A DNA stretch of 64,000 bases from Ampullaceana balthica (lineage: Eukaryota; Mollusca; Gastropoda; Lymnaeidae), in the NCBI GenBank assembly GCA_944989445.1, contig CALYLW010000054.1:186001-250000 (forward strand). The letters run 5' to 3'. Below, piece by piece: positions 47,190 through 59,900 of this stretch (the first letter of the stretch is position 1; the number at the start of each line of letters is the position of its first letter). The translations under genes were made by a program, and so were the position numbers. Under the pieces are notes generated by a model. It was not told where the DNA came from. It was given only the letters and a program-made list of their open reading frames with translations, and made no database searches.

Positions 47190-49411
47190 TCCTGAAGTTT
47201 TAGCGCGTAACTTTTTTTGCTGCGAATTTTAATTTTCTCGTGAGAACTTTCATTTCTAATTTATTAAATGCATTTATATATGTTTTATCTTAGTTATTAT
47301 AGCGCTAATTTGTAAGGCTTTTAAATTTATAAGGCTTTTTCGGCCTTTGACGATACATAATCGGAGTAGGATACATCATTTTTGTTTATCTAGCACCCTG
47401 CTGGCTAGATTTTTAAATATTTTTGTTACCTAGAGCGACCCATGCTAAAACAAATTTACTGACTGCAGATGTTTTAAAAAAAAGTTTCATTCATCTATTT
47501 TAGGATTCTTAGGAGATCAATACATATTTTAATGAAACTTTCATTTCTTTTATTTCCTTACTAGATGTTTGTTTCTTTTTTTTTGTTTGTTTTTTTGTAA
47601 GTGAGAAGATTTCATTTTGCCTCTTGCTGTGACAAACGAGCAAGTAGGATGCTAGATAAACAAAATGGATGTATCCTACTCTACTCTGCTAATGTTGCGT
47701 CAAGGGCCGAAAACAGCCTTATAAATTAAAAAGCCTTACAAATTAGCGCTATAATACCTAAAATTAAACAAACAATATAATTTGCAATTGTCACGCAAGT
47801 AGTGTCTGTCAGTCCTGGCGCTACTAATTTAGAAAGCAGGAAAAACCAAATTACTGCACCAGTGCATCAAAAGGTGTGCAAATTAAAGATGCGCTGTAAA
47901 AAAAAATTATATGACGTCATTGTTTTCGCTTATATTTTAATTTTGGAAAAGGGATCAATGTAAAAAGAGGATTTGATGATGGTTAATTATAAAAAGAAAA
48001 AGTGAACGGGGCGCCGGAGGCGCCCTGCAACCCCTATTATAAAATACTTTGTGTATATTTCAGAAAGTTTAATATTTCGTATTTATCAAACAAGGACAAG
48101 TTAGTTGGGCTTCTGAAAAAGGTCGGCGCCGTAGGCGCCCTAAAGTGCATTTAGATTTCAGCTGAAAACTTCCGTCATTTTTGACGGGTGATACGCTTGT
48201 ATAACATATATTATATATTTACGCTCAATTATCACTGCCGCCTAACGTTCAGGGAAATCCCTCTGCTTTTTTTTTAAATTTTGCGTTGTAAGCAGTGCTG
48301 ATTGACTCAAATAGTTATTTTTTGGTGCAGTAATTTGGTGCGCTGCTTTCTAAAATTAGTTTAAAAATTGTGTGGTGATTAGCACTGTTAAAATTATTAT
48401 ATAAATGCTTTGTTTAATTTTCAGGAATATTTCGTGTTTATCATACAAGGATAAGTTACTTGGGCTTTTAACATAAAAATTAAAATTAAAAAAAAACTAT
48501 TATAAAATACTTTGTGTACATTTAAGAAATTTTAATATTACGTATTTATCATACAAGGACAAGTTAGTTGGGCTTTTGAAAATGGTGGGCGCCGTAGGCG
48601 CCAATGAAAAAAGGGGGCGCCGCAGGCGCCACGGCGCCGCAGCACAAACTAGTCGTATATATATTTACGCTCAATTATGTAGCCTAACTCTAAGGGACAT
48701 CACTCTGCATTTTGTTTTAATTTTGTGTTTGTAAGCAGTGCAGATTGACTCAAATAGTTATTTTTTGGTGCAGTAATTTGGTGCGCTGCTTTCTAAAATT
48801 AGTTTAAAATATCGTGTGGTGATTAGCACTGTAAAAATTATTATATAAATACTTTGTTTAATTTTCAGGAATATATTTTTATTTATCATACAAGGATAAG
48901 TTACTTGGGCTTTTGACCAACAAAAAAAGTGGGCACCGTAGGCGCCCTACAACCTCTATTTTAAATTACTTTGTGTACATTTAAGGAAGTTTAATATTAC
49001 GTATCTATCATACAAGGACAAGTTTGTTGGGCTTTTGAAAAAAGTGGGCGCCGTAGGCGCCCTAAATAAAAGTGTACATTTCAGGAATATTTCGTATTTA
49101 TCATACAAGGATAAGTTACTTGGGCTTTTGACATAAAAAATATTTTTAAAAAAAAATATTATAAAACACTTTGTGTACATTTAAGAAAGTTTAATATTAC
49201 GTATTTATCATACAAGTACAAGTTAGTTGGGCTTTTGAAAAAGGTGGGCGCCGTAGGCGCCCTTAAAAAAGTGGGGCACCGCAGGCGCCGCGGCGCCGCA
49301 GCAAAAACTAGTATAATATGTATAAATGCATTTAATAAATTAAAATCGAAAGTTCTCACGAAAATTAAAATTCGCAGTGAAATAATATACGTGCTAAAAC
49401 TTCAGGATTAC
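47190..49411. mobile_element. Foldback element, right arm split by an insertion
   Basis: The left arm (47190 to about 47400) has its inverted match in two pieces: 47648-47770 and 49317-49411. Examples are TTATAGCGCTAATTTGTAAGG against its complement near 47730-47755, and CCTGAAGTTTTAG against CTAAAACTTCAGG at 49394-49406. Removing 47771-49316 restores arms of about 210 bp and an element of about 680 bp. Confidence 0.7.
47771..49316 (+). mobile_element. Cluster of three Helitron-like units
   Basis: Three related units (about 47815-48215, 48217-48656, 48657-49312) share GGTGCAGTAATTTGGTG, AAGTTAGTTGGGCTTTTG and GGCGCCGTAGGCGCC. The last two end in CACAAACTAG and CAAAAACTAG, each followed by T. 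The tandem arrangement suggests local amplification or repeated insertion at adjacent sites. Confidence 0.6.
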
Positions 49412-49470
49412 CTTTTTACGTTACACCATTTCTAATGTAACAATTCTTTATGACTATATGATGATTTTAG

Positions 49471-49809
49471 GTGAACTCAAATGTCAGCAAATGTCATCTA
49501 AACCGGGAAGAGAGGCAGTTCATTAAAAACCTACAAGTAAAACCTAAACCGCCTAGCCTACATGGAAATTCTGAAGCACAATGCTGGAAATATTTTGGTG
49601 GCCTGTTCTCTGCTGATGGGAGAAAAGTAGACGAAGGTCGAGTTTATTGTCATCTGTGTCTCACTGCTCAGCAGTCATTGGGTGACAATGGTCACATTTC
49701 AAAAGTAAACGATTTTGCCGCAATTTCATCAAGTGGCAATATGAATCTTCACTTAAGTGTCAAGCACAATGTGTCAGTACAAAGTCAAGAAAAATCAATA
49801 AAATTTTGA
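49471..49809 (+). pseudogene. BED zinc-finger segment of a hAT-type transposase
   Basis: A 112-codon frame with WKYFGGLF, VYCHLC and NMNLHLSVKH: the aromatic residues, Cys pair and His pair of a BED finger, as in ZBED proteins and hAT transposases. The frame ends at TGA, overlapped by the next frame, which carries the continuation. A splice-like acceptor (GATTTTAG|GTGAAC) precedes it, so it could instead be an exon captured from a transposon. Confidence 0.7.
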
Positions 49810-50096
49810 GATATTTCCGTAAGTATGGAGAAGGCAACAGTCAATGTCAGGCAACATCAAGTCATGAACTGACAAGAGATATTGTTATCTGGTTCTTTAG
49901 AGACTTGGTCGCCTTTGAAAATATGGCTAAAGATGGTTTTGGTGAGTTCTTCAAAATAAATTGCCCATCTCTCAACATACCGGCACCTGTAACACTTGCT
50001 GGAACATCCCTGGATGATGTTTACGAATATGTCGCTGCCAATGTCAATTTACTGAGAAATTCGGCTAATCAGGATATCAGCCTAAAAATTCTGTAA
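49806..50096 (+). pseudogene. Continuation of hAT-type transposase, frameshifted and truncated
   Basis: A frame offset from the preceding BED segment contains ELTRDIVIWFFRDLVAFE and FGEFFKINCPSLNIP, which resemble the region after the BED finger in ZBED/hAT transposases. The catalytic core is missing. It ends at TAA within ATTCTGTAAGCC, which also resembles a 5' splice site. Confidence 0.65.
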
Positions 50097-50438
50097 GCCA
50101 GCCGAAATTTAAAAAAAAATTCCGCTGGCAGGCTGGCAGGTCTAGTTCTACCTCGACAATGTAATTGTATTTTCATAATTTAATACGACACATATTCTGA
50201 AGAAGATGAGATAATGAAATTTGAAGTAGCATATTCCGACCGGTAAAAGAATTCCGATAGAATATTTCCGCAGCTTCCTAACTTCTAGCGGGTGCTTTGG
50301 GACAGTCTGTTTATACGGTTGTACAAGGGAGGGAACCTAAATAAGTTATTCAAACGAATGGTTAGGATATTAAAATTTAATTTAAATTGAAATCTTGCTT
50401 TTGTTCTTTATCAAACGGAGAAATAGTATTGAACACAG

Positions 50439-50720
50439 TGGGACTCGGTGGCCGAGTGGCAGCGTGCTCGACTGGCGTACCGATGGTCACGGGTGAAGGC
50501 AAGGATTTGTTCCCGGGGCCTAGGGCGTCCCTGAGTCACCCAGCTCCGAATGGGTACCTAACACTAGTTAGGCGGCTGGGTAATGCGTGGAACCAACAAA
50601 GCCCTGGCCCGTGAACGCTGCATCACTTTCCAACAGATCATCTGTCATGGTCTGTGGACGCAATTATCTTCTGCATAGAAGGAGCGTCTGTATAGATTAG
50701 ATAAGATAAGATAAGTTAAG
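50439..50720 (+). mobile_element. tRNA-derived SINE, near full length
   Basis: Starts with an A-box-like GTGGCCGAGTGGCAGCG. The B box has a deletion (CACGGGTGAAGGC). Then comes the same body as the copies at 776-916 and 59440-59716, and a tail of ATAAG repeats (GATAAGATAAGATAAG). Confidence 0.8.
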
Positions 50721-51065
50721 GTATTGCTATGGCTATACAAAATATCTATCATTTGTAAAATTATGGATAATGTGTATTTGATTTTTTTTTAACAGTTGTG
50801 TATGAGTATGTAAGTATGCGAGTTCAGTTCATCTGTTCATTACTAAATTTGCATGGTTACTGGCTTCATACTTTTTTAAGGTCAAAAATACACAATCATG
50901 ATTATCATGCTCACGTCTGCAGGTTAAGTAACTTTAACTCTCCCATTTCATGTTCACCTCAAGATACATTCCTTACAATGACGTGATGTAACTTTGCAGA
51001 GTAATTTCCCTTGATTGTGCAGAATTACAGTATAAGGAGTTTAAGGTAAAAACTGTGACACCAGC

Positions 51066-51122
51066 CCAAAACACACACACACAAGACACACACACACACA
51101 CACACACTCACGCACACACACA
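51066..51122 (+). repeat. (CA)n microsatellite
   Basis: Mostly ACACAC with a few substitutions. Confidence 0.9.
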
Positions 51123-51606
51123 TTTCTGATAAGTACAAGAACCAAATACAGGTGTTAGCTACCGAAAAAAACTTTCCAAAACTATCCTTCTATTGTTTCC
51201 TGTACTCCAGCCACCAGATACTGATATCACAGAAGAGCAGCCCTGTCAAGTTTCAAATCTCAACATTAATACCGCACGTAACATTTTGATGTTGAGTAAA
51301 TAAAAAACGCCAACGAAGTCATTTTGAGCACAAACAAAAAAGAGTTTTATTTTCATGATCATTCGGTATAGATAAATATTTGTTGTTTTCCGTTGCTACA
51401 CCGCAGACGGAGAAGCTCAGTGTTAGAGAAAAGAATGATTTAAACGTTTTTTTTTCCTCTCCTGAAAACAATAAGGTTTTTAAAGGCATTATCTTATGAA
51501 AATTTATATACATTACTCCACTAACATTTCTCCGTGTTTATGTTAAAATGTGCTAAAAGACTAAATCTGTGAGATTGAACGAAACGACGACAGAAAGACC
51601 CAAGCA

Positions 51607-51895
51607 TGAGCTCTGAATGACATATACATCTAATCAAGACTGATGCATGTGCTCTGAATGACATATACATCTAATCAAGACTGATGCATGTGCTCTGAAT
51701 GACATATACATCTAATCAAGACTGATGCATGTGCTCTGAATGACATATACATCTAATCAAGACTGATGCATGTGCTCTGAATGACATATACATCTAATCA
51801 AGACTGATGCATGTGCTCTGAATGACATATACATCTAATCAAGACCGATGCATGAGCTCTGAATGACATATACATATAATCAAGACTAATGTCAT
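51607..51895 (+). repeat. 41-bp minisatellite, 7 copies
   Basis: Units of GCTCTGAATGACATATAC followed by ATCTAATCAAGACTGATGCATGT; five internal copies are virtually identical. Confidence 0.95.
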
Positions 51896-52136
51896 GAAGT
51901 TTGAAACACCTAAACAAGAATAAATCTCAATGGCAGAACATGCACCAGATGAAGGCGCTGCTGTCACACAAACGAGCAGCACCATAGACAAACATTGCCG
52001 CGCTGAAGATGACGTCGGGGCTAGAGTCGTAAAGGATTGTTAAGAATAGTTTGTATTGTCAATTAAGAATACGCCAGTAGAGGCAGCCAAACTCTTGAAA
52101 TTTAACTCACCATTTTGAAGTGAATGTTCCAAGACT

Positions 52137-52547
52137 TGGAGAGGAGCACTGGGTTGACCTGCACAAACACTTGATCTGCGTTAGAAAGGAACGCTGAGTT
52201 GACCTGCACAAACACTTGATCTGCGTTAGAAAGGAACACTGAGTTGACCTGCACAAACACTTGATCTGCGTTAGAAAGGAACGCTGAGTTGACCTGCACA
52301 AACACTTGATCTGCGTTAGAAAGGAACACTGAGTTGACCTGCACAAACACTTGATCTGACTTAGAAAGGAACGCTGAGTTGACCTGCACAAACACTTGAT
52401 CTGCGTTAGAAAGGAACGCTGAGTTGACCTGCACAAACACTTGATCTGCGTTAGAAAGGAACGCTGAGTTGACCTGCACAAACACTTGATCTGCGTTAGA
52501 AAGGAACGCTGAGTTGACCTGCACAAACACTTGATCTGCTTTAGAAA
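52137..52547 (-). repeat. 45-bp minisatellite, 9 copies
   Basis: Units with GTTGACCTGCACAAACAC and TTGATCTGCGTTAGAAAGG, with ACG/ACA and GCG/GAC variants. The 45-base period leaves frames open on the minus strand, but repeats of this identity with no start context are not a gene. Confidence 0.93.
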
Positions 52548-52735
52548 GAATCTGAACTTATATAAAACGGCGAAACTTCTATCACCGTGAAAGACTTACT
52601 AGAAATGACACCAGCAAACCGTTTTATAAGAACAAGAAGAAAAAATAAGAAAAGAACGAAAGAAAGAAATATATAAATTGAGAATACAAAGAAACACCAA
52701 CAGCGGCTTGCTCTCAAAGGGAGTTCCTTTTAATA

Positions 52736-52770
<35 letters not shown>
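52736..52770 (+). repeat. (AC)n microsatellite
   Basis: Uninterrupted AC dinucleotides for about 30 bases. Confidence 0.9.
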
Positions 52771-52772
<2 letters not shown>

Positions 52773-53217
52773 GCCATAACTATAATCACATATATCCGCC
52801 CAACTTTAATATCACTTGGGGCGGCCGCACCGTCCTCGCCCCTGAGATCAGACCTTCATTGTTCATTACATCCTACGCTTATTACGTACAATATAAGCAC
52901 ATCGTAAGCCATCGGGCAATTAATTTTCTCAACCAGTTCAGAAATTAACATTGAAAACAGCGTTCTTGATCGTCAGGGGTCTGTTTGAAGATACTTTAAT
53001 ATCAACTTTCAACAGTTTTTTTGGTGCCATTAAGACACGTAGTAAATGACGTATTTTAAAAATAGGTGATCTGTTAAACTAGAAGATTGAACCACCAAGA
53101 ACTTATATTAATGTCTAGCTGAAATAAGGACATAGGACATTGGAAAACTCTATTGTGGACCTATTATTATCGTCAATATGTCAAATGTTCACACATTTTT
53201 ATTTGCAAAAATACTAG

Positions 53218-53422
53218 CAGGAGGGCCCGGACTTAGGCCACTGCAACCCATGCGGCCGCAGCGGGCCACGCACTTTATTTTCTATTACAAAATCTTAATT
53301 TTCACTTACAATCTTTATCACTAACCATGAGGTAAAACATTGCGTGAAGTATCATCCCTAACCAGACTGGGCCCCACGCAATCCGTTTCGCATAGGGCCC
53401 CAGAATCAATAAGGCCGGCCCT
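53218..53422. mobile_element. MITE downstream of CA8
   Basis: Near-inverted ends (AGGGCCCGGACTTAGG and AAGGGCCGGCCTTATT on the complement). TACTAG occurs at 53212-53217 and 53423-53428. Probably hAT. It contains an AATAAA on the minus strand (53274-53279), which could serve the CA8 3' UTR. Confidence 0.6.
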
Positions 53423-53814
53423 TACTAGCCCCCCCCACCCCTTCCCTCAACCCCTGCATCGAGTCCAAACACTCCCCCCCCCAACACATCTCTCCCATTT
53501 TTGTTATACCTTAAAACACAATTATGAGTGTAAGCCACCTCGACAAATAGAAAGTAAGGGAATTTATCTGCCTTTGAATGTTTTTAAAGTCCCGATCAGA
53601 GAGTCAAGCACAAACACAAACACGGGACAAGTAAAATCAAATTGCGTTCGCCGTTCATCCCCGTCTCTCGAGCAGCAGGAGCTCTGTGGAAATGCCAACA
53701 GACAGCGTTCCGAGCGCAAGGGGCGAGAAACTGTGTATCACAAGCGGGGTGTGGGAATATTTTCGATGATCTTTCCTTGACCGGGTTGCGCCGAGAAGGA
53801 TTACGGCTGTCTCG

Positions 53815-53952
53815 TCAACTTTGGAACGACGCCCTGACTTTTCGCCCGTTGAGTGGCTGTGGGGGCCGGAAGTTGTCCGCCATGAACCCATCATCCCCCG
53901 GGTGGGGGTGGTCTCCCTTGACAAAGGTGCAGAGGCGGCGAAAGTTTTCCAT
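53815..53952 (-). CDS. CA8: CA8 last coding exon
   Basis: Encodes 45 residues from [14 protein letters not shown] to RASFQS and then TGA, aligning with human CA8 EEFRRLRTHVKGAE to RAAFQ. Acceptor CCAACAG, phase 0. The 3' UTR continues below 53815; its end is not fixed. Confidence 0.95.
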   Translation of the reverse strand: MENFRRLCTFVKGDHPHPGDDGFMADNFRPPQPLNGRKVRASFQS

Positions 53953-56900
53953 CTGTTGGGGAGAAATAAAGATCTCATTGGAAAACAATATAAGCGCTGG
54001 AAAACAATATAATTGTATAGCAAAGGCGTTGCCTGGTTCGAAAACAAAATAAAAACAGCAATAAATTACACATCAAACCAGAATTAACCCAAACTGTATC
54101 CCACGGCTCCCTGTGGATGAAAACAGTAAAACTAGACCTGGTCCTTAAAGTCGCTTCATCTATTAATTCTTGGGTGGCATACTCTCATAGACTCGTATAA
54201 ACACAACAGACAAACGGCTACTTCCTTTAGACTCACCTGAGGTAGTGACATCATCAACGGGTATCTTAAGACTATCCAAGTGACATTCTCCGAGCAAGGG
54301 GGCGTGGTCAGAGATCCCTCGTACGTCCAAAAATCCCACAGCGCGGGGTCTAAACAAAAACAAACAAACAAACAAACAGATGAGTTAGGTGAAGATCGCG
54401 TCGTCAATGTTGCATTATATTAAAGGGGGGGGGGTGGATTGGGTGGGGAGATGGAGGGAGGTCGGTAGTCGTAACGAAATATTTACTCTAACAATTCGTT
54501 GGATATAAAACTAACCAAATAATTTTTTTTTAAAAATCAATAAAATATTTTATCAACTGATAAGTAATTCCGAAGCTAGCACAAGTTTATTGAAAAAAAC
54601 GCACTGTCCGCTGCTATATGTCTTCGCCCCGTTATTGATTTCAGCAACGGCTCCATCAATACGCCGCTTCTCAATCTCTTCACCCCTGTGTACCAACAAT
54701 CAGGGGCGTAACTGGGTTTTCGGCGCGCTTGGCTAATTTATTTCTGGCGCCCTTGACAAATGTATGTTAAAAAAAATCCCAAAAGTTAGGAAAATACTAA
54801 ATTTGAATAAATTGAAGGATTAGCCCTCGGCGCCCCTGGCAACTGCCACCCCCCCCCCGATGCCAAGTCGTTGTTACGCCTCTGCCAACAATATGAGGAG
54901 ATCTTTCTGACCGTACTGCACTGGATCACCAGAGTTCACGCAAGGGAGTAAACACGGCGTACACCTCTCCCCGTGGTTTCAGTTTGCGTTATTGGTCAAG
55001 ATATTTCCAGTCATTCAGTTATGTTGATTTATATTTGGGTTTTTAAAAAAATATAACCGGAGTAAATGGTATGGGGTCGGGCATTAGCTTCTTACTTATC
55101 AAATCTGTTTCGGTTTGTTCTTGTAGTTGTTGTTTTGTTGTTTAAAAAAAAAGTGTTTTTGGTTATTGGTGGAAGGGGAATTGGGGGCGGGGGGGGGGAA
55201 TAGGGGTACCACCCATTGCCGCTGCTGGCGATTTTGAAGGGGAAAGAACAGCAGCCTAAAATCAGTGCCGTATATACCCCATAACATACACAAGCTATAA
55301 CTTAGGGCTCCCATTTTCTTCAATACTTAAAAAATTGTCCGAGTAAGCAATTGTCATTTTAGGCACCAACGTAAAATGTCTGGACTTATATAAAGGGCCG
55401 CATATCTCAAATTGCTTAGGACCTTATCAAGTCTACATCCGGCACTGCCCTTCGATACATTTCTTGGTTGCTAGGTAAACAGCGCGTGCTGTCACCGTGG
55501 AAACCAGAAGCGCTTTCCGTGTGGGCGATTTGCCTGTTAAAGAGTCACATGGCGCGTAAGTAAGATTACCTGGCAGGAATGTGGACGGATTGAACGGCCC
55601 TGACAAAGTCTTCTGACGACCCTGAAAACAATATATCAACAAAAAAATTCAGATAAAATTAATGTTTTCATGGAAATAAATTTTTTAAAGTAACTTCAAC
55701 ATGTTATTTTCGACTAATGTTTTCCACGGATATAAAAATAACATTTCCATCAAGGAACACAGCGACAATAAAGGAAACGTTAAACTTATTTAGTTAAACG
55801 TTCATTAGTTTGCCTATTAAATACAATTATGGCAGAGATAATCATGGCAGAGTTAATCATGACAAAGATAATCATGACAGAAATAATAATGACAGAGATA
55901 ATCATGACAGAGATAATCACGACAGAGATAATCATGACAGAGATAATCATGACAGAGATAATCATGACAGAGATAATCACGACAGAGATAATCATGACAG
56001 AGATAATCACGACAGAGATAATCCTGGCATATATAAGAAAAATATAAGTGTTTATATTTGTGTACCCCAGTCTTCAGGAAATATCCTTTCTTCCAAAACA
56101 TGGATTAATTCCAGTTTGAAAAATTAAACTTTATAATTGAATTCCCCCAGAATGGTTTGATTTGATCATCCCACAACCGCGGTTCTCACCTTGTAAAGGA
56201 CATCCTCCAACGCGTCGGCGACTATTCTCAAACCATTGTGTTCACGGCCTATCTGGAATATACAACAAGGGCGATGTTATTCATCGGTATAAGTTGACAG
56301 AAGCGTAACTGGGTTTTCCGCGCACTTGGGGGCCGTCCATAAAGTACTTCACGCTATTTTTGACCATTTTAACCCCTCCCTCCCCCTGTCACAAACTGTC
56401 ACAAATCTCGGGACCCCCCCCCAAAGTACGTCACAAATTTATTTTTCGAACACAAATTTATTTTTTATTAACAAAATATTTCAAATTTAATAGAAAACAC
56501 CGTGACGTAAAACAAGGCTGGGACCCCTCCCCCGTGTCACAAAATGTCACACTTTCGTACACCCTCCCCTCCTGGAGCGTGACGTACTTTATGGACGCCC
56601 CATGGCTAATTCATTTTTGGCGTCCTTGAGAAATAGGAAAATGCTAAATTATACAGAATAAATTGATTATAGAAGGATTAATCCTAGGCGCCCTTGGCAA
56701 CTGCCCCGATGCCAAGTCGTTGTTACGCCTCTGCATGTGTAGCAGCATGACACTGCTGGATAATGGCAGACAATAACAACATGACTCGTTCTCTTACGAT
56801 CAAGCTTTTACAACGTTCTTGAAAATATCGAATCTCACTGGGATGGGGCGAGACAAGGATGAAAGAGGAAAAGGAAAGATTCCAAGGATGAAAACAACAC

Positions 56901-59900
56901 ATTGGTATACAACCAAAATAATGAAATAAATAAATGATTTAAAGGGTAACTTTAAAAAAAGATAAAGAAACAAAACAAAGCTTCTACTTGTACGCTTACT
57001 GAGGTTCAGCGGAAAATATTTAATTTCTTATAAGCACACAAAGAATTTTATAATTTCAACAATTAGAACAATAATAAATAAATAATGAATATTAAACGAA
57101 TCACCAAGATTTTTAAATATAAAAAAAAACCAATTAAAAAAAATAATTAAAAAAACTTCTAAGTAGGAGATAATCGTGAATAATTACTTACTTTTTTTTT
57201 AATTGACAGGAGTTGTATAACTTTAAAAAAAATTTTTTTTTAAATTTATTATTATTTTTTTTAAAAAGTGAGATGTGTTTTAGTTGTCTTTATATTTCTG
57301 AAAATGACGACAACTTTCGTTTTGAACCAACAGATCAATCAGGAGCCGGTTTACCTGGCCAAACATTGCCACGATGGCGATGCCCTGTCGACTGCCCACC
57401 GCCTCCTCGATGCTGTTGTACAGACGAGAGTTCCAGTGGACGAACTGAATCTGCGTGGACAGTGGACACAAACCTTTATTAGATACTTTGTGAGGACATG
57501 GGACACAAGTTTTCATGTAACTCAAGGGAAACAACTAATAACATTTTTTTAAAAATACATCTACACGCTTCTCTTTTCCTTAACAAAGCAGATAGATGAT
57601 CAATGACGTACTTGAAAATATGAGAAACAAATTATTTAGTTAGGAAACAATTTTATCATTTTTGTAAATAATTTATTTTAGCCTGGAAGGTGTTACCAAG
57701 TTTTCTATACCTCAGGCGCATGCAGTATACAGGTAAAATAAAGTTTTTATATCTAATCTTAAATGCAACGCGATGCATTGGTAAGAATTATAAACTGGAG
57801 TTAAGGTTTACATCGACAGACTGACATCCGGGCGTGGATCGGGTTGCCTGAACAAGAAGGTAAAATCAAACCACCATTAACATTGAAAGCTCCAATAAAA
57901 TTTAAAAAAAAACACCGTAAAAAACAATGTTTTGGACTTTAAATCCTTTATATAAAAAAATAACATGATACAAAGAAATAAATAAAATAATCTAAAAATT
58001 CAATAATTTAATTACAGTACATGCGATCGATCTGAAATTTTGATACATAGTTTTTATCATCGCCACCAAACTGCCTGCTAAATTTCAGCTCGCTAGCTTA
58101 CGAGAAAGTGGGTTAACAATCGATCCAAAGTTTTGGCGACCGACAAGCAAGCAATCAAGGGTTCAAACAGACACCGCGAGTTAATATAAAGGATTAAAAA
58201 TGCAAGACAAGACATGTTTGAAAACAAATGCTGAACAATGCATATTAAAAGTTACGCGTTTTAAGTTAATATCATTTTTATTAATTGGAAATTCCCACAA
58301 TTTCACTGATGATGGATTCTACGTTTTGGAATTATTTAAGGTCGGTCCACACCTCCCAAATGCTCGCGAGCATTTGCACAAGCATCACACGAACGCACTT
58401 TAAAATACGCCAATAAAATAGTGCCTTCGTGTGATGCTTGGGCAAATGCTCGCGAGCATTTGGGAGGTGTGGACCAACCTTTAAACGAGTGTCAAAACTT
58501 TATTAAAAAAATTACAACAGCTTTTCATTTTGGTGTTACCAGACAAATGTGTGTAGAGTAGACCAAAATAAAAGAAAGGTATAAAAAACAAACCCGTAAA
58601 AACAAAGTTTTTGACTATAAATCCCTTATATATGAGACATAACTAACAGTATTGATTATTTTCAAACATTCACAGACTGAATCTGTCTTAACTCAACTTT
58701 GCATCATAACCCTAGTGGGGGGGGGGAGGGGTGGGTGGGAGGGGGAGAGGGGAAAAGTCTGGTCACCGATTCGCTTGACCGAGCCCAGCGTGACGTGTAA
58801 AATGTAAACAAAAGCACCCCGTCGCTTCAACGGGTCGCCTCAATGCGTCAACTCAAACTTTCACGTGGGAAAAAAACAATAACAAACCGTGAATTTGAAT
58901 TACATACCTCATATAAGGATAAACTTAAAATGCATTAATTTAATTACGGTACGTTCGATCGATCTGAAATTTTGATACAATGCATTGTTAGGTCAGACGG
59001 GTCCGTGTGCCAAATTTCAGCTCGATCGGATTACGGGAAGTGGGTCATTTTCGACTTTTGTTTTTCCGCCCGCCCATGAGATGACGACAGACAGACAGAG
59101 AGAGAGAGAGAGAGAGAGACAGAGACGGCGGTGAAGTTAATATAAGGGATTTAAAAATGGTATTGAACTCACCTCCATGGGAAACGCCTTGTGATTGACC
59201 AAGTGCTCGGACCCCCGGTCACAGTCCTTGCCCCAGTGGAATCTGATCTCTGACAGGTCGTACTCAGCAGCGTCTCTCAGCGGGCCACCGGACAGAACTA
59301 AGTTTTAACATTTGAAATGAAAACATAGTGTTAGTTGTCGTTGAGATACGTAGATAATAAAAGAAGAAGAATCAAAACTGTTTCTATTGCGCTGGGATCC
59401 GTTGATTACGCGTAAGACATTAAATGAAAGGAAGATAAACACAGATGATTTATATGTCTTATCTATACGGACGCTCGTTCTATACAGAAGATTAATGAGT
59501 CCACAGACCATGCCGGCCTGTTGGCAAGTGATGCAGCGTTCACAGTTTACGGCTATGAGGGTTCCACGCATTACTCAGCCGCCTAACTAGTGTTAGGTAC
59601 CCATTCGGAGCTGGGTGGACTCAGGGATACCCTAGGCCCCGGGTACAAATCCTTGCCTTCACACGGATTCGAACCCGTGACCATCGGTCAGCGCATGCCT
59701 CTCGACCACCGTGCCTGAAGAGAAAGAAAGTCGGAGATCAGTCAGAACGTAATATAATGAGTGCTGGATTTACCTATTTCCAAAACAAGCTATAGCTTAG
59801 GGCCCCTGCCTTCTTCGGGGCCTCCCGGAATTTTTAAAATCATATTTGGCACTGACATAGAATATCTGGACTTCAAAAGCCCCCCCCATATCTCAAATAG

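Noticed and set aside
52102..52530. Repetitive 15-residue protein on the minus strand
   Set aside because: Product of the 45-bp minisatellite; two frames are equally open, as expected of a repeat.
53655..54047. 130-codon minus-strand frame alongside the CA8 terminal exon
   Set aside because: Different frame from the CA8 reading; shares no similarity with known families.
53340..54052. Plus-strand frames of 136-146 codons
   Set aside because: Shadow of the CA8 last exon and adjacent MITE; the minus strand has the real protein similarity.
55786..56127. Several overlapping frames on both strands rich in DNHDR or MIISV
   Set aside because: All come from the 15-bp repeat within a CA8 intron.
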